Assembly: GCF_010672455.1 (NCBI RefSeq)
Contig: NZ_JAAHGO010000005.1
Coordinates: 2,221-66,220, forward strand
Length of the DNA: 64,000 nt
Origin: Okeania sp. SIO2C9
Lineage (GTDB): Bacteria > Cyanobacteriota > Cyanobacteriia > Cyanobacteriales > Microcoleaceae
Direction: 5' to 3'
The notes under the pieces were generated by a model. It saw nothing but the letters and a program-made list of their open reading frames with translations, was not told the DNA's origin and did no database searches. The translations under genes and the position numbers were made by a program. Below are positions 38,122-47,092 of the stretch, piece after piece (position 1 is the first letter of the stretch; the number at the start of each line of letters is the position of its first letter).

Positions 38122-38808
38122 ATGTTCATCCGAAAAATTAGTATATTTTTTCTTTTCTTGATTAAATTATCTATTTATATATTTTGTACTTCATTTATTT
38201 TTAGCACAATAATTTCTGCCAAAATTATATCTGTCAAATTAGCGGATCGATTTTTATATAGTTTAATTCTCTTTGGCGATTTTTTAAGAGGGATAGAAAT
38301 AGTTGAACTTTTTAATATTGTTGCTTTTGCTGTTGTGGGAATGGGTTTTGGTTTAGCAAGTATTTTTTTACCTAAGTATTTAGGTCGTTATGTGAGTGCA
38401 ATTATATTAATAATTTTAGTGCCAATAATTTTTATCACGACTCAAATGGTAAGATATGATATTTGGGTAGAACAGGTAGCAAATAATGAAAATTTATCTC
38501 TTGATGGAGCGGAATTACTAGCTAATTCATTTTTAAATCAAAGGGTAGGTAATGATGGTATCTATGGTTTCTATTTATATACTGCTCAGTTTCCTATTCT
38601 CCCCGATAAAAAGGTACAGATGAATAATTTAGATAGGTTGGAAAAGAGTGTTAATTCAAAGTTTGTGAGTTTGATAGGGGTTCCACCAGGGGTTGTTTCG
38701 TGGGCAATGAGTTTGTGTTTTTGGGTAATTAGAATTTTTTATTTTGTAGTAGCAGTAGTAACGACTGTTGCTCACTTCAGAGAAGGTTTAAGGATAGTTA
38801 AATGTTGA
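38122..38808 (+). CDS. Conserved-type membrane protein of unknown function
   Basis: I do not recognise the family. The 228-residue protein has four predicted membrane segments: about 5-30, 60-88, 93-112 and 195-220. Between the third and fourth is a polar loop of about 80 residues (DGAELLANSFLNQRVGNDG, IYGFYLYTAQFPILPDKK) likely on one side of the membrane. A bias for Phe/Ile and absence of charged helices suggest a structural or small transport role, but this is a guess. It is monocistronic, with no clear ribosome site. Confidence 0.7.
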   Translation: MFIRKISIFFLFLIKLSIYIFCTSFIFSTIISAKIISVKLADRFLYSLILFGDFLRGIEIVELFNIVAFAVVGMGFGLASIFLPKYLGRYVSAIILIILVPIIFITTQMVRYDIWVEQVANNENLSLDGAELLANSFLNQRVGNDGIYGFYLYTAQFPILPDKKVQMNNLDRLEKSVNSKFVSLIGVPPGVVSWAMSLCFWVIRIFYFVVAVVTTVAHFREGLRIVKC

Positions 38809-39142
38809 GATTTTAGGTAATTGTTAATTATTAATTATTAATTATTAATTATTAACAATTACCTGTCCTTGGAAACGGATAGGATTGACGCAAAAGGGAA
38901 AATTAATTCATTATTTCTTCTTTAAAATTGAATTTTTAGCAACAGCGAGTGCCATTTAAGTTATAGCAATTCCCAAAAAGCGTGAGGTACAAAATTTTAG
39001 GTTTGAGGGAACAGGGAAAGGGAATAAAAAAGACAAAAAGATAACTGTATCTCACTAATTTGAGAAACGCTATATCAGTTATCAGTACCTTCTGTAATAA
39101 GGAGGCAATAAATATGGAATATTCTTTATTTATCTATAATTT
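38809..39142. other. Gene-free spacer with hairpins
   Basis: Starts with an (AATTATT)n run, then a CAATTACCTGTCCTTGGAAACGGATAGGATTGAC stretch like the GATTGAC repeat at 2685 and 29690, and a TATAGCAATTCCCAAAAAG repeat with GGGAACAGGG units. No gene is recognised. Confidence 0.4.
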
Positions 39143-39387
<245 letters not shown>

Positions 39388-39450
39388 ATTTATTTATAGC
39401 GCTACGTCTTTTGGTTAAGACAATAAATTTGGGTGGTAATTACCATTATT

Positions 39451-39481
<31 letters not shown>

Positions 39482-39492
39482 ACTCCTAACTC

Positions 39493-40869
39493 CTAACTTC
39501 TGACTTCAACATACTTTTTCAGCACGGGTAAAAGGGTAAAATTATTTTCTTGTTTTTCTATTAGGGAGCGTCGCTGCAATGATTTAATGATATTCAATAA
39601 GTCTGAAGCTGGTATTTGTAAATTATCTAATAAGGTTGAAATTGTTACTGGTTGGGTTGTGGTTGCTAGGTGAGAGATTACTTGTTTTTCTACTTCTGAT
39701 AAACGGGAAAGTTGCTGATGCAACAATTCTTTGATGTCTGGGTCTAAAAATAGAGGGTCGTATTGAAATAATTCTGAGATATTTCCACTGAATAAGTCAT
39801 TAATGGTTGTGGCAATTATATTTAACCAAGTGGGGTTGCCTTGATAAAAGTCAATTAGTTTTTGCCATTGTTCGTCTATTTGTAAGTCTTGGTCTTTGAG
39901 AATTTTTTTAGTTGCTTCTTCGTCTAAACCTTTGAGGTGTAATGAGCGAATGGATGTATTTTTACTTGTACTAATTTCTCTGAGTTTTTCTCTACTAATT
40001 ATTAGGCAAGAACTCTGATGGGAGAGTTGGGCGATAAGTTGGAAAAATTGGCTGTAGTTTTTATGTTCTGGACTGTAATGACTTGCTAGTTTGCCACTAC
40101 TAAATATTGTTTGGATGTCATCTAATATTATGAGGCAGCGGTGCTTTCTCAAATTTTCTAAAAGATGGGAATTTTCGGAGGTTTCGAGAGTGGAATTTTG
40201 GTTGGAGATAAATTGAATGAAGCGGGTTTGAATTGTTTTGAGTAGTGGGGAGTCTCGCAGACTTTGCCAAATTATATAGTCGAATTTATTTTGAATATTT
40301 TTGATGAGTTGAAGAGCTAATGTTGTTTTGCCAATGCCATTCATTCCGTGGAGCATCACTATTTTTTTTTGTTCTTGGAGAATCCATTTTTTGAGGGTTT
40401 TTATTTCCTGGGTTCGACCGTAGAATTTTTTATAGTCTGGTGCGTCTGAGAGGTCTATTTTTGGTCGAGGGATAGTCTGGGGTTTGTTGATATTTGGTTG
40501 GGGAAAATTTTCAGGGTTTATAGTTTCTGAGGAGGGGGAAGTTTCAGGGCAAAAATTTATATTGTTAATTCCTATAAAGTCTTTTTCTATATTTGTGGAT
40601 GAACCTACAGAAAACTGCCATCTATCAAATGTAGTGCGTAGATTAGACTTATTTACTTGTTCACCGAAAGTCTCTGAAAAAGTTTTCCATAATTCTGAAG
40701 CGACATCTCTAACATGACCATTAGTGCATTGAAATTCTTGAGCAATTTCCGAATATTTTTTACCTTGAAAAGTACCTCGTAATATTACTTGTTGTAGGTC
40801 ATCTAAATGTTTTCCTGTTTTGTTAAATATGAGATGGTCAGCTAAATTTAATATTTCTTGGATATCCAT
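39493..40869 (-). CDS. STAND NTPase with vMAP-type N-terminal HTH and NB-ARC domain, C-terminally truncated
   Basis: A 458-residue signal-transduction ATPase. Residues 1-85 are the HTH domain (YSEIAQEFQCTNGHVRDVASELW) found at the N-terminus of cyanobacterial vWA-MoxR-associated and STAND proteins. Residues about 145-410 are NB-ARC: Walker A MLHGMNGIGKTTLALQL, Walker B CLIILDDIQTIF, LIISREK, LKGLDEEATKKIL, followed by a winged helix. Relatives usually continue after the TLxPVxxxYV segment into WD40 or TPR repeats. Here only VEVRS follows, and those codons and the stop come from the adjoining GTCAGAA/GTTAGGA heptamer repeat. So it lacks a sensor domain. It is divergent from the 41065 gene. Confidence 0.85.
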   Translation of the reverse strand: MDIQEILNLADHLIFNKTGKHLDDLQQVILRGTFQGKKYSEIAQEFQCTNGHVRDVASELWKTFSETFGEQVNKSNLRTTFDRWQFSVGSSTNIEKDFIGINNINFCPETSPSSETINPENFPQPNINKPQTIPRPKIDLSDAPDYKKFYGRTQEIKTLKKWILQEQKKIVMLHGMNGIGKTTLALQLIKNIQNKFDYIIWQSLRDSPLLKTIQTRFIQFISNQNSTLETSENSHLLENLRKHRCLIILDDIQTIFSSGKLASHYSPEHKNYSQFFQLIAQLSHQSSCLIISREKLREISTSKNTSIRSLHLKGLDEEATKKILKDQDLQIDEQWQKLIDFYQGNPTWLNIIATTINDLFSGNISELFQYDPLFLDPDIKELLHQQLSRLSEVEKQVISHLATTTQPVTISTLLDNLQIPASDLLNIIKSLQRRSLIEKQENNFTLLPVLKKYVEVRS

Positions 40870-41064
40870 AGATAAGGTAAGTAGGAGAGTTTTGTGTATT
40901 TTAGTCCGACATTACCCTACACCATAAATTTTTTAATCAAATTTAATGACGAAAGAAAGATTTTTCAATCATTAAACTCCCTACTTTTGCAGATTATTTC
41001 CTACTGACAACAAAATAAATTTGTGATGGAATTGAAGAATAGCAAAAATTAAGTAACTAGATTT
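40870..41064. promoter_or_regulatory. Divergent promoter region of the STAND gene and the small-protein cluster
   Basis: 195 AT-rich bases between divergent starts. No operator was identified, but shared control of both transcripts is plausible from geometry. Confidence 0.35.
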
Positions 41065-41598
41065 ATGACTGAAGAATCAGAGCTAGTTCAATTAATTCTA
41101 GAGAATTTTTCTGAGATTCTGAGATATTTACAGCAACAATATGATGAATTACCTCCCGAACTGAAAAAGGTCGTTGAAAGTATTGATTTTTTAGACCTTG
41201 AAGTAGATAGTTTACTTATTAACAAACGAGAAGTTTATGAAATAGTTGCTAAATTTCTTCAAGAAAACTTAAATGAAGAACTACCTTTATGTCTGGATGC
41301 TACCCATATTATTTGCGGAGAAGATGACCCAAGATTATTAAGAGAAAAAACTGGAGATGCAGAAAAAATTGCTGAGGATGCCAAAGAATTAATTTTGACT
41401 ATTAAAGTGCATTACGAGCTATTAAAAAATTTCACATATAACCGGAAAACTGAAATTTTTTATCAGAAAAAAAATCAACCAGCAGTTAAAAAAGTAGAAG
41501 AGGAATTAGATTGGGATAGACTCCCTGGTAATGTCCGCTCAAGCTATTTAATTAAAGGTCAAAAAATATCAACTTTGAAACTTTATCCAATAGAGTAG
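41065..41598 (+). CDS. Small acidic protein ending in the W-D-x-L-P-x-x-V-R tail motif
   Basis: No recognised family. The 177-residue protein is soluble and acidic with helical heptads (VQLILENFSEILRYLQQQYD, LLINKREVYEIVAKFLQENL). Near its end, residues about 149-165 read DWDRLPGNVRSSYLIKG. The same pattern occurs near the end of the two following intact small proteins: DWEDIPQDVREEWLKRE (41605 gene) and NWDELPGTIRSEFIKSD (43892 gene). The gene precedes 41605 by six bases and is surely co-transcribed. A role as partner of the AAA+ ATPase at 45046 is inference. Confidence 0.75.
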   Translation: MTEESELVQLILENFSEILRYLQQQYDELPPELKKVVESIDFLDLEVDSLLINKREVYEIVAKFLQENLNEELPLCLDATHIICGEDDPRLLREKTGDAEKIAEDAKELILTIKVHYELLKNFTYNRKTEIFYQKKNQPAVKKVEEELDWDRLPGNVRSSYLIKGQKISTLKLYPIE

Positions 41599-41604
41599 AA
41601 AATT

Positions 41605-42096
41605 ATGGCAGAACCATTTCTAATAGGTATAGCAATAGCATTAGGATTAGGGGCACTTGGAGCAACCTTAGTAATAATATTTTGGAAGCAAATTCTAAAA
41701 TGGGCAGAAGAGAGTCTTTTTCCTTGGATTAAAACTAATATTCCATCAATTGAAATTCAAGTAAGAGAAGCATTTAGTGCTGTAGATAATGTTGTTGTTA
41801 CTACCCGTAATATTATTCGTAAAGCGTGGAAAAAGTTGCGTGAATATTTGCTAAAGCAAGTAATAAAACTAGAAAGACAATCATCAGGTGAATGGATAAA
41901 GCAAGTCACATCTTGGACAATTAAAATTCTTGAATCTGGTAAAAAAGTTACGATAAAAACGGAGATAGAAGAAGTAGTAGATTGGGAGGATATACCTCAA
42001 GATGTTCGTGAAGAATGGTTAAAACGAGAGAAAAGTAAGGCGGAAATTGATGTAACTGAGTATCGCGACCGGGAAATTATGGAAATGTATGCTTAG
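41605..42096 (+). CDS. Single-pass membrane protein with the same tail motif
   Basis: Unrecognised 163-residue protein. Residues 4-27 form a membrane helix (GIAIALGLGALGATLVIIF) near the N-terminus. A basic amphipathic region follows (AWKKLREYLLKQVIKLERQ), then DWEDIPQDVREEWLKRE at about 125-141 and a charged end. It is the second gene of the cluster, six bases after 41598. A partial, decayed copy of its 3' half follows at 42148. Homology of the tail to both neighbours suggests gene duplication and divergence or a shared docking motif. Confidence 0.75.
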   Translation: MAEPFLIGIAIALGLGALGATLVIIFWKQILKWAEESLFPWIKTNIPSIEIQVREAFSAVDNVVVTTRNIIRKAWKKLREYLLKQVIKLERQSSGEWIKQVTSWTIKILESGKKVTIKTEIEEVVDWEDIPQDVREEWLKREKSKAEIDVTEYRDREIMEMYA

Positions 42097-42147
42097 TTAA
42101 GTAGAATTTTTCAGAGGAAAAATTCTGACTATTTGGAGGTGAAAAAA

Positions 42148-42381
42148 ATGGATAAAAAGTTGCATGAATATTTGCTAAAGCAAGTAATAAAACTAGAAAT
42201 ACAATCATCAGGTGGATGGATAAAGCAAATTACATCTTCGGCAATCAAAATCTTTGAATCTGGTCAAAAAGTTCCGGTAAAAGTTTACCCATAAAAAGAA
42301 GTAGATTGAGATGAAATACCTCCAGATTTCCGTGCAAAGTTTTGACGTCGTGAGAAAAGTAAGGCTGAAATTTATCTAATA
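42148..42381 (+). pseudogene. Decayed partial duplicate of the 41605 gene
   Basis: An ATG with a good ribosome site (GGAGGT at 42135) begins MDKKLHEYLLKQVIKLEIQ, parallel to residues about 73-160 of the preceding protein, without its membrane helix. Stops interrupt it (VYP*KEVD*DEIPPDFR...). The tail motif is still visible as DEIPPDFRAKF. It was either a third functional paralogue or a duplicated 3' end. Confidence 0.8.
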
Positions 42382-42389
42382 TTGGCATT

Positions 42390-43818
42390 TATACCCGCGC
42401 TCTCCCGTAGGGGAGCGGAGGGATGGGAATGCCAACCCATGCTATAATATAGCAATTAATATTAGTAACAGATCGATAAAATTGAAAGCCAGATACAAAT
42501 ACCGTATCTATCCAAATCATATCCAAATAACCAAATTAAATCAACTATTTGGTTGTTGTAGATATGTTTGGAATAGCACATTAGCACATTGTAACCAACT
42601 ATATTCTAACGGCAAAAAAAAACCTGGTTATGTGGACTTAACTAAACAATTCATAACTCAGGCTAAACAGGAATTGCTTTGGTTAAAGGAAGTTGCATCT
42701 ACTCCATTACAACAATCTCTCAAAGATTTAGACAAAGCATATAAAAACTTCTTTGATAGTTGCAAAGGTAAAGGAAAAGGCATTAAAGTTAAACCACCAA
42801 AATTCAAGTTGAGAAAATCTAGGCAATCTGCAAGATTTGTTGGAAAAAACTACAAGATTGGGCCAGATAAAATTTACTTACCAAAAGTAGGCAAGATTAA
42901 AATAGTTTCGCCCGTGAGAGTTGCCTAGTGAGCCTACTTCTTTGACAATAATTAAAGATTCAGCAAATCGTTATTTTGCTAGTTTTGTTGTAGAAACTTG
43001 TCCAGAACATTTACCAAAGCTTGGTAATTCAATAGGCATCGATCTAGGTATTTCAACTTTTGCAACTTTGAGTAATGGTGAGAAGTTTGAAGCTCCTAAA
43101 CCTCTCAAAAACAACCTCAAGAAATTAGCTAAGTTTCAACGTAAATTTGCCCAAACTGAAGTAGGTAGTAAACGCCGTGAAAAACGTAGACTAAAAATAG
43201 CTAAACTTCACGCCAAAATTCAAGACATTAGAACAGATTTCTTGCACAAATTATCAACTAATTTGGTTCAAAAATACGACACTATTGTTTTAGAAGACTT
43301 AAATGTTTCTGCCATGGTTAAAAACCGTAAGTTAGCTAAAGCAATCAGCGACTTAGGATGGAGGCAATTCAGGACTTTAACTGAGGCTAAATGCGAGAAA
43401 CATGGTAGGGAATTTAGAGTCATTTCTAGGTGGGAACCCACTTATCAAAAATGTTCTAATTGTGGTTTTAAAGGTGGTAAAAAGCAACTCAATGTTAGGC
43501 AATGGACTTGTTTGAATTGTGGTGCATTCCACGATCGTGATATAAATGCTGCCATTAATATTTTAGAAGTCTTTCAACCAAAAACCAAGGTTGAAACTAA
43601 AACAACAGAAAACCCAATTCAACTATCACTTTTTGATGAAGTCGCCGAGGGGCACTCGGAGACAATTAAACGGACACTGAGGAAGCGTCAGACTGGCAAG
43701 CCAGCATTTTCCAGTGAGGTGTCAACCCTCCCTGAGTCGTTCGTCCAGCTTAGTCTGTTCGAGTGATGGATGGGAATCCCGCGCTGTCTCGCGTATAGCA
43801 GCGTCGGGAGGATGTCAA
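42390..43818 (+). mobile_element. IS200/IS605-type tnpB element inside the small-protein cluster
   Basis: Left flank contains CCCGCGCTCTCCCGTAGGGGAGCGG (seen as separate 20-base-or-less hairpin arms CGCTCTCCC / GGGGAGCG). The right end reads GCAGCGTCGGGAGGATGTCAAG, the same end as the HEARO-like solo elements. It separates the decayed duplicate at 42148 from the intact gene at 43892. No tnpA is present. Confidence 0.75.
42482..43766 (+). pseudogene. tnpB: tnpB with one frameshift
   Basis: The TTG at 42482 starts MKARYKYRIYPNHIQITKLN; the frame runs to 42928 (IVSPVRVA stop) and continues from about 42918 in another frame as LPSEPTSLTIIKDSANRYFA to 43766. RuvC-I Asp (IGIDLGISTFA), RuvC-II Glu (VLEDLNVSAM), zinc finger CSNCGFKGGKK/CLNCG and RuvC-III HDRDINAAINIL are intact. 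Comparison with KLKIVWSRQLPATPSS of the 27240 gene puts the lesion at the CGCCCGTGAGAG stretch. The C-terminal tail of about 50 residues overlaps the presumed omega-RNA region. Confidence 0.92.
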
Positions 43819-43891
43819 GAAATGGATATATCTGCTTAGTCAAGTAGAACTTTTCAGAGGAAAAACTATGGCTGTTTATTGGTAAAAAGAA

Positions 43892-44338
43892 ATGGATAAT
43901 ATAAAAATTGCTTTGCTTTCTATTTCTGGAATTATAGGTTTAGGTTCTGGAGCATTTTATTTTTTAAGCAAACAGAATGAAACAGAAACTCGCGCCAATA
44001 TTGATAGATGGTTTGAGGAAAGATTGGCAATTTCATTAGCAGAAAAATTAGGCGAATCTACTGAAGAAGTTTTAGTAACACTTCAAGGTGCATCAAATCC
44101 GATAATTGCCGATAAAATTCGTGAAATAATGGATTCTGCTAAGTTAATTTTTACAAGAGAAAAATCTATTGATGATGTAGAGATTCGTCTAAATGTAGAT
44201 TACGTTAATGGTAAATCTTTCTCAGTAGCTACTAACTGGAACTGGGATGAATTACCAGGAACAATTAGATCTGAATTTATCAAAAGTGATAGTAAGACTG
44301 TGAGTTTTCCGTGGTATTTTCCTTGGGATAACCAATAA
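43892..44338 (+). CDS. Small membrane protein, third member with the tail motif
   Basis: Unrecognised 148-residue protein: N-terminal helix about 5-24 (IALLSISGIIGLGSGAFYFL), an acidic amphipathic middle (RWFEERLAISLAEKLGEST, IREIMDSAKLIF) and near the end WNWDELPGTIRSEFIKSD. Its leader (AAGTAGAACTTTTCAGAGGAAAAA, read as two short blocks) repeats that of the decayed gene at 42100-42150, so the genes arose by duplication. It precedes the AAA+ gene by 700 bases of repeat-rich DNA; co-transcription is uncertain. Confidence 0.7.
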   Translation: MDNIKIALLSISGIIGLGSGAFYFLSKQNETETRANIDRWFEERLAISLAEKLGESTEEVLVTLQGASNPIIADKIREIMDSAKLIFTREKSIDDVEIRLNVDYVNGKSFSVATNWNWDELPGTIRSEFIKSDSKTVSFPWYFPWDNQ

Positions 44339-45045
44339 ATATTATTTCATTAATCCTATGTATCAATTCTCATAAAGAGTCAGGTATTAATTTCCAGGTT
44401 TTAGGTAACAGAAAACGGGGAAGATAAAAATTGGCAGAGCATATTTAGTAAAGTAATGAGGATTGCTTCGTCGTTCCTCCTCGCAATGACATTTTACCTT
44501 AATTAAATTCACCTACTGGACTGTTTCAACTAATTTAGTGTGTTATATCAAGTTGATAAATATTTGCTACAAATAGCTAGGATATTTCTTAGGAGTCAGG
44601 AGTCAGTCCTCAGGAGTCAGAATGAATTGCTTTAATACCATTTTTTAGGGTGTAAATCATCTTTTTTTTCAAAGGGATATTTCCTATAAAGTATTTTTCT
44701 TGCTCTTACTATTCGTAACATTCTTTTTTCAAATTGGTATTATATAGCAATATGATTTTAGTTGTGAGATATTGGAGACTTTTGTTTTAGGTATGGAGGG
44801 AATAGGGAATAGGTATGGAGGGGAGAAACTAATACATAAGAATAAGATAACTGCTATATTTTATGCTTTAAAGGAACACCTCAATTCTCACATCTGATTC
44901 CTAATTGCTATAATTGTAGTTGCGAAGGATAGTGTTTGCGAAGCATTCCGGAACGGAAAGCAATCTCTAACTAATTTTCTATTGCATCATTTTATTTGAA
45001 ACTATCTACTACTTATATTTTTGATTAACTTAGGAGAATTAATTT
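44339..45045. other. 700-bp spacer between small-protein genes and AAA+ gene
   Basis: Includes GATTGCTTCGTCGTTCCTCC (a common short repeat), an AGGAGTCAGGAGTCAG heptamer run with GAATGAATTGCTTTAATACC (also at 62240), a TATAGCAATATGATTTTAG repeat and a GTGTTTGCGAAGCATTCCGG repeat at 44933. No gene; the AAA+ promoter is presumably near its end. Confidence 0.45.
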
Positions 45046-46137
45046 ATGCCTACAGGATGGGAAAAAGTAATAAATAGAGAAGAAACAAAAAGTACAATTC
45101 CAAACAAACCTCCCGAACAAACTCCCACTAATAACTCCTCTGACAAAACAACTGAAATAAACAGAATGGAAATGTTTATTCCAGAAGAACCCCAGAAAAG
45201 TTTAGACAATCTAATAATTCCCTCAACTGTCAAAAATAGAATTAATACAGCACTGAATAGAATTAAATATCACGATACTTTATATCACCAATGGAACTTA
45301 AAAAGTATCTACCCCCGTGGTAAGCGTACCGCAATTAACTTATTTGGACTACCAGGTACAGGTAAAACCTTTTGTGCAGAAGCGATCGCTCACTTTTTAG
45401 GCAAGAAAATTATCAAAGTTAACTATGCAGAAATTGAGTCTAAATATGTGGGTGAAACGCCAAAAAATATTACGGCAGCTTTTAACAAGGCGAAAGAAAC
45501 AGACTCAGTTTTATTCTTTGATGAAGCTGACTCTATTTTGGGAAAAAGATTAACTAATGTCACTCAAAGTTCCGACCATGGAGTTAATGTTAGTCGCTCT
45601 GTAATGTTACTTCAATTAGACAAATTTGATGGAGTTGTAATTTTTGCCACGAACCTCGCTAAGAATTATGATGGTGCATTTGTGCGCCGAATTTTGGCAC
45701 ATATTGAATTTGAATTACCAGATAAAGAATGTCGAATTAAACTATGGGAATATCTACTACCAAAAGAAGTACCAATTACAGAAGATGTTAATCCAGAATG
45801 GTTAGCAAATGAATCAGAAGAACTTGCCGGAGGTGATATTTTAAATGTTGTAATTGCAGCAGCAAGTCGCGCAGTGATGAGAGAAGGAGAAGCTCAAAAA
45901 GTTTCCTCTTTTGACTTAGCTGAAGAAATCAAATTTGTGCGAGAAGCAAAGACAAAAATTGGTTCTCCTCACTATGAAACTAATCAACAAAAAACCAAAA
46001 TTAAAGAGACAATAATAGAACCAGATGATTTATCTCCAGAACTTCGCGATCGCGACAGCGGAACGGAGTTCTATCGCTACGATAAAGCTATTTCAGAAAT
46101 AGATAAATCTGAGGAAAATTTATCAGAAGTAGATTGA
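45046..46137 (+). CDS. AAA+ ATPase
   Basis: A 363-residue ATPase with one AAA+ module of the FtsH/spastin/Vps4 (classical AAA) type. Residues 1-60 are a polar linker (many Pro/Thr/Asn), then NLFGLPGTGKTFCAEAIA (Walker A, about 100), KYVGETPKNITAAF (pore-loop region), VLFFDEADSILGKR (Walker B, about 156), VIFATNLAKNYDGAFVRRIL (sensor 1 and arginine finger) and LAGGDILNVVIAAASRAV (sensor 2 helix). The last 50 residues are low-complexity acidic; part is encoded by a GCGATCGCGACAGCGGAAC repeat. It has a ribosome site AGGAG. Its substrate is unknown; nearby proteins with a shared tail motif are candidates. Confidence 0.88.
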   Translation: MPTGWEKVINREETKSTIPNKPPEQTPTNNSSDKTTEINRMEMFIPEEPQKSLDNLIIPSTVKNRINTALNRIKYHDTLYHQWNLKSIYPRGKRTAINLFGLPGTGKTFCAEAIAHFLGKKIIKVNYAEIESKYVGETPKNITAAFNKAKETDSVLFFDEADSILGKRLTNVTQSSDHGVNVSRSVMLLQLDKFDGVVIFATNLAKNYDGAFVRRILAHIEFELPDKECRIKLWEYLLPKEVPITEDVNPEWLANESEELAGGDILNVVIAAASRAVMREGEAQKVSSFDLAEEIKFVREAKTKIGSPHYETNQQKTKIKETIIEPDDLSPELRDRDSGTEFYRYDKAISEIDKSEENLSEVD

Positions 46138-46481
46138 TAAATATCTCTTGCTTTAGGGAATAAGGAACAGGGAACGGGGAATAGAAAAGAAATCAAGATA
46201 GGTGAACTCCATTAACCTGAGAAAAACTATATTTATTTAATTTAAGAGAATAGAATTGTTCAGGCAAAAAAAATGACAAAGGATATTCCAAATATATGAG
46301 GTACAGATATTAACTACCTATTTTTTGTAGTGCAAGCATCTTGCTCGCTATAAGTATACCTCACCCAGATAGGATTTTCTGTAATAATAGCTATTTATAT
46401 TGACTACTAAAAATAACCCAAGTATTTGTAGAAAAATTTATCAACTTAGTATAATTTATTCCTTTTATCTTCGTTCAAAAT

Positions 46482-46945
46482 AAATTGGCGATCGCTTACC
46501 GAAAATATGCAAAATCTAACTATAGTTATTCCCAAAAATGGTGAGGTACAAAATTAGTAATTTTTAGGTAACAGGGAACAGGGAATAGAAAAGAAGAAAA
46601 ACAGCTGTAATTCAGTAATCCGATCGACTCTATAAATATACTAATGAAAAAAAATCCAGAGAATTTATTAACCTCTTCCTTCTTACTTCTTCCTTTTCTC
46701 TTCCTTCAAAAAAATTGGCGATCGCTTACTTAAAATATATAAAATATAACTAATCAAACTATCGTAATTCTCAAGAATGGTTTAGTCATTGTTAGGGAAC
46801 AGGGAACAGGGAACAGGGAACAGGGAATAGGGAATAGAAAAGAAGAAAAACAGCAGTAACCCAGTAACCCGATCAACTCTATAAATATACTAATGAAAAT
46901 CCAGAAAATTTCTTAACCTTTTCCTTTTTACTTCTTCCTTCTTGC
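46482..46945. repeat. Tandem duplication of a 230-bp unit with heptamer runs
   Basis: Units start AAATTGGCGATCGCTTAC at 46482 and 46712. Both include GGGAACAGGGAACAGG runs, AAGAAGAAAAACAGC, CTCTATAAATATACTAATG and TTCCTTCTTACTTC. From 46945 to 47103 come further TTCTTCC-type heptamers that run into the 3' end of the GTPase gene at 47093. Confidence 0.75.
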
Positions 46946-47092
46946 CTGCTGATTAAATAACTCCAGAAAATTTCTTAACCTATTCCTTCTTACTTCTTGC
47001 TCCTTATCTCTTGATTAAATAACTAATAAAAATTTCTTAACTTCTTCCTTCTTCCTTCTTCCTTCTTCAATAACTTCTTACTTCTTCCTTCT

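Noticed and set aside
42900-42940. Programmed frameshift joining the two halves of tnpB
   Set aside because: No slippery sequence or pseudoknot is evident, and comparison with the 27240 gene shows a simple small indel in a non-homopolymeric stretch.
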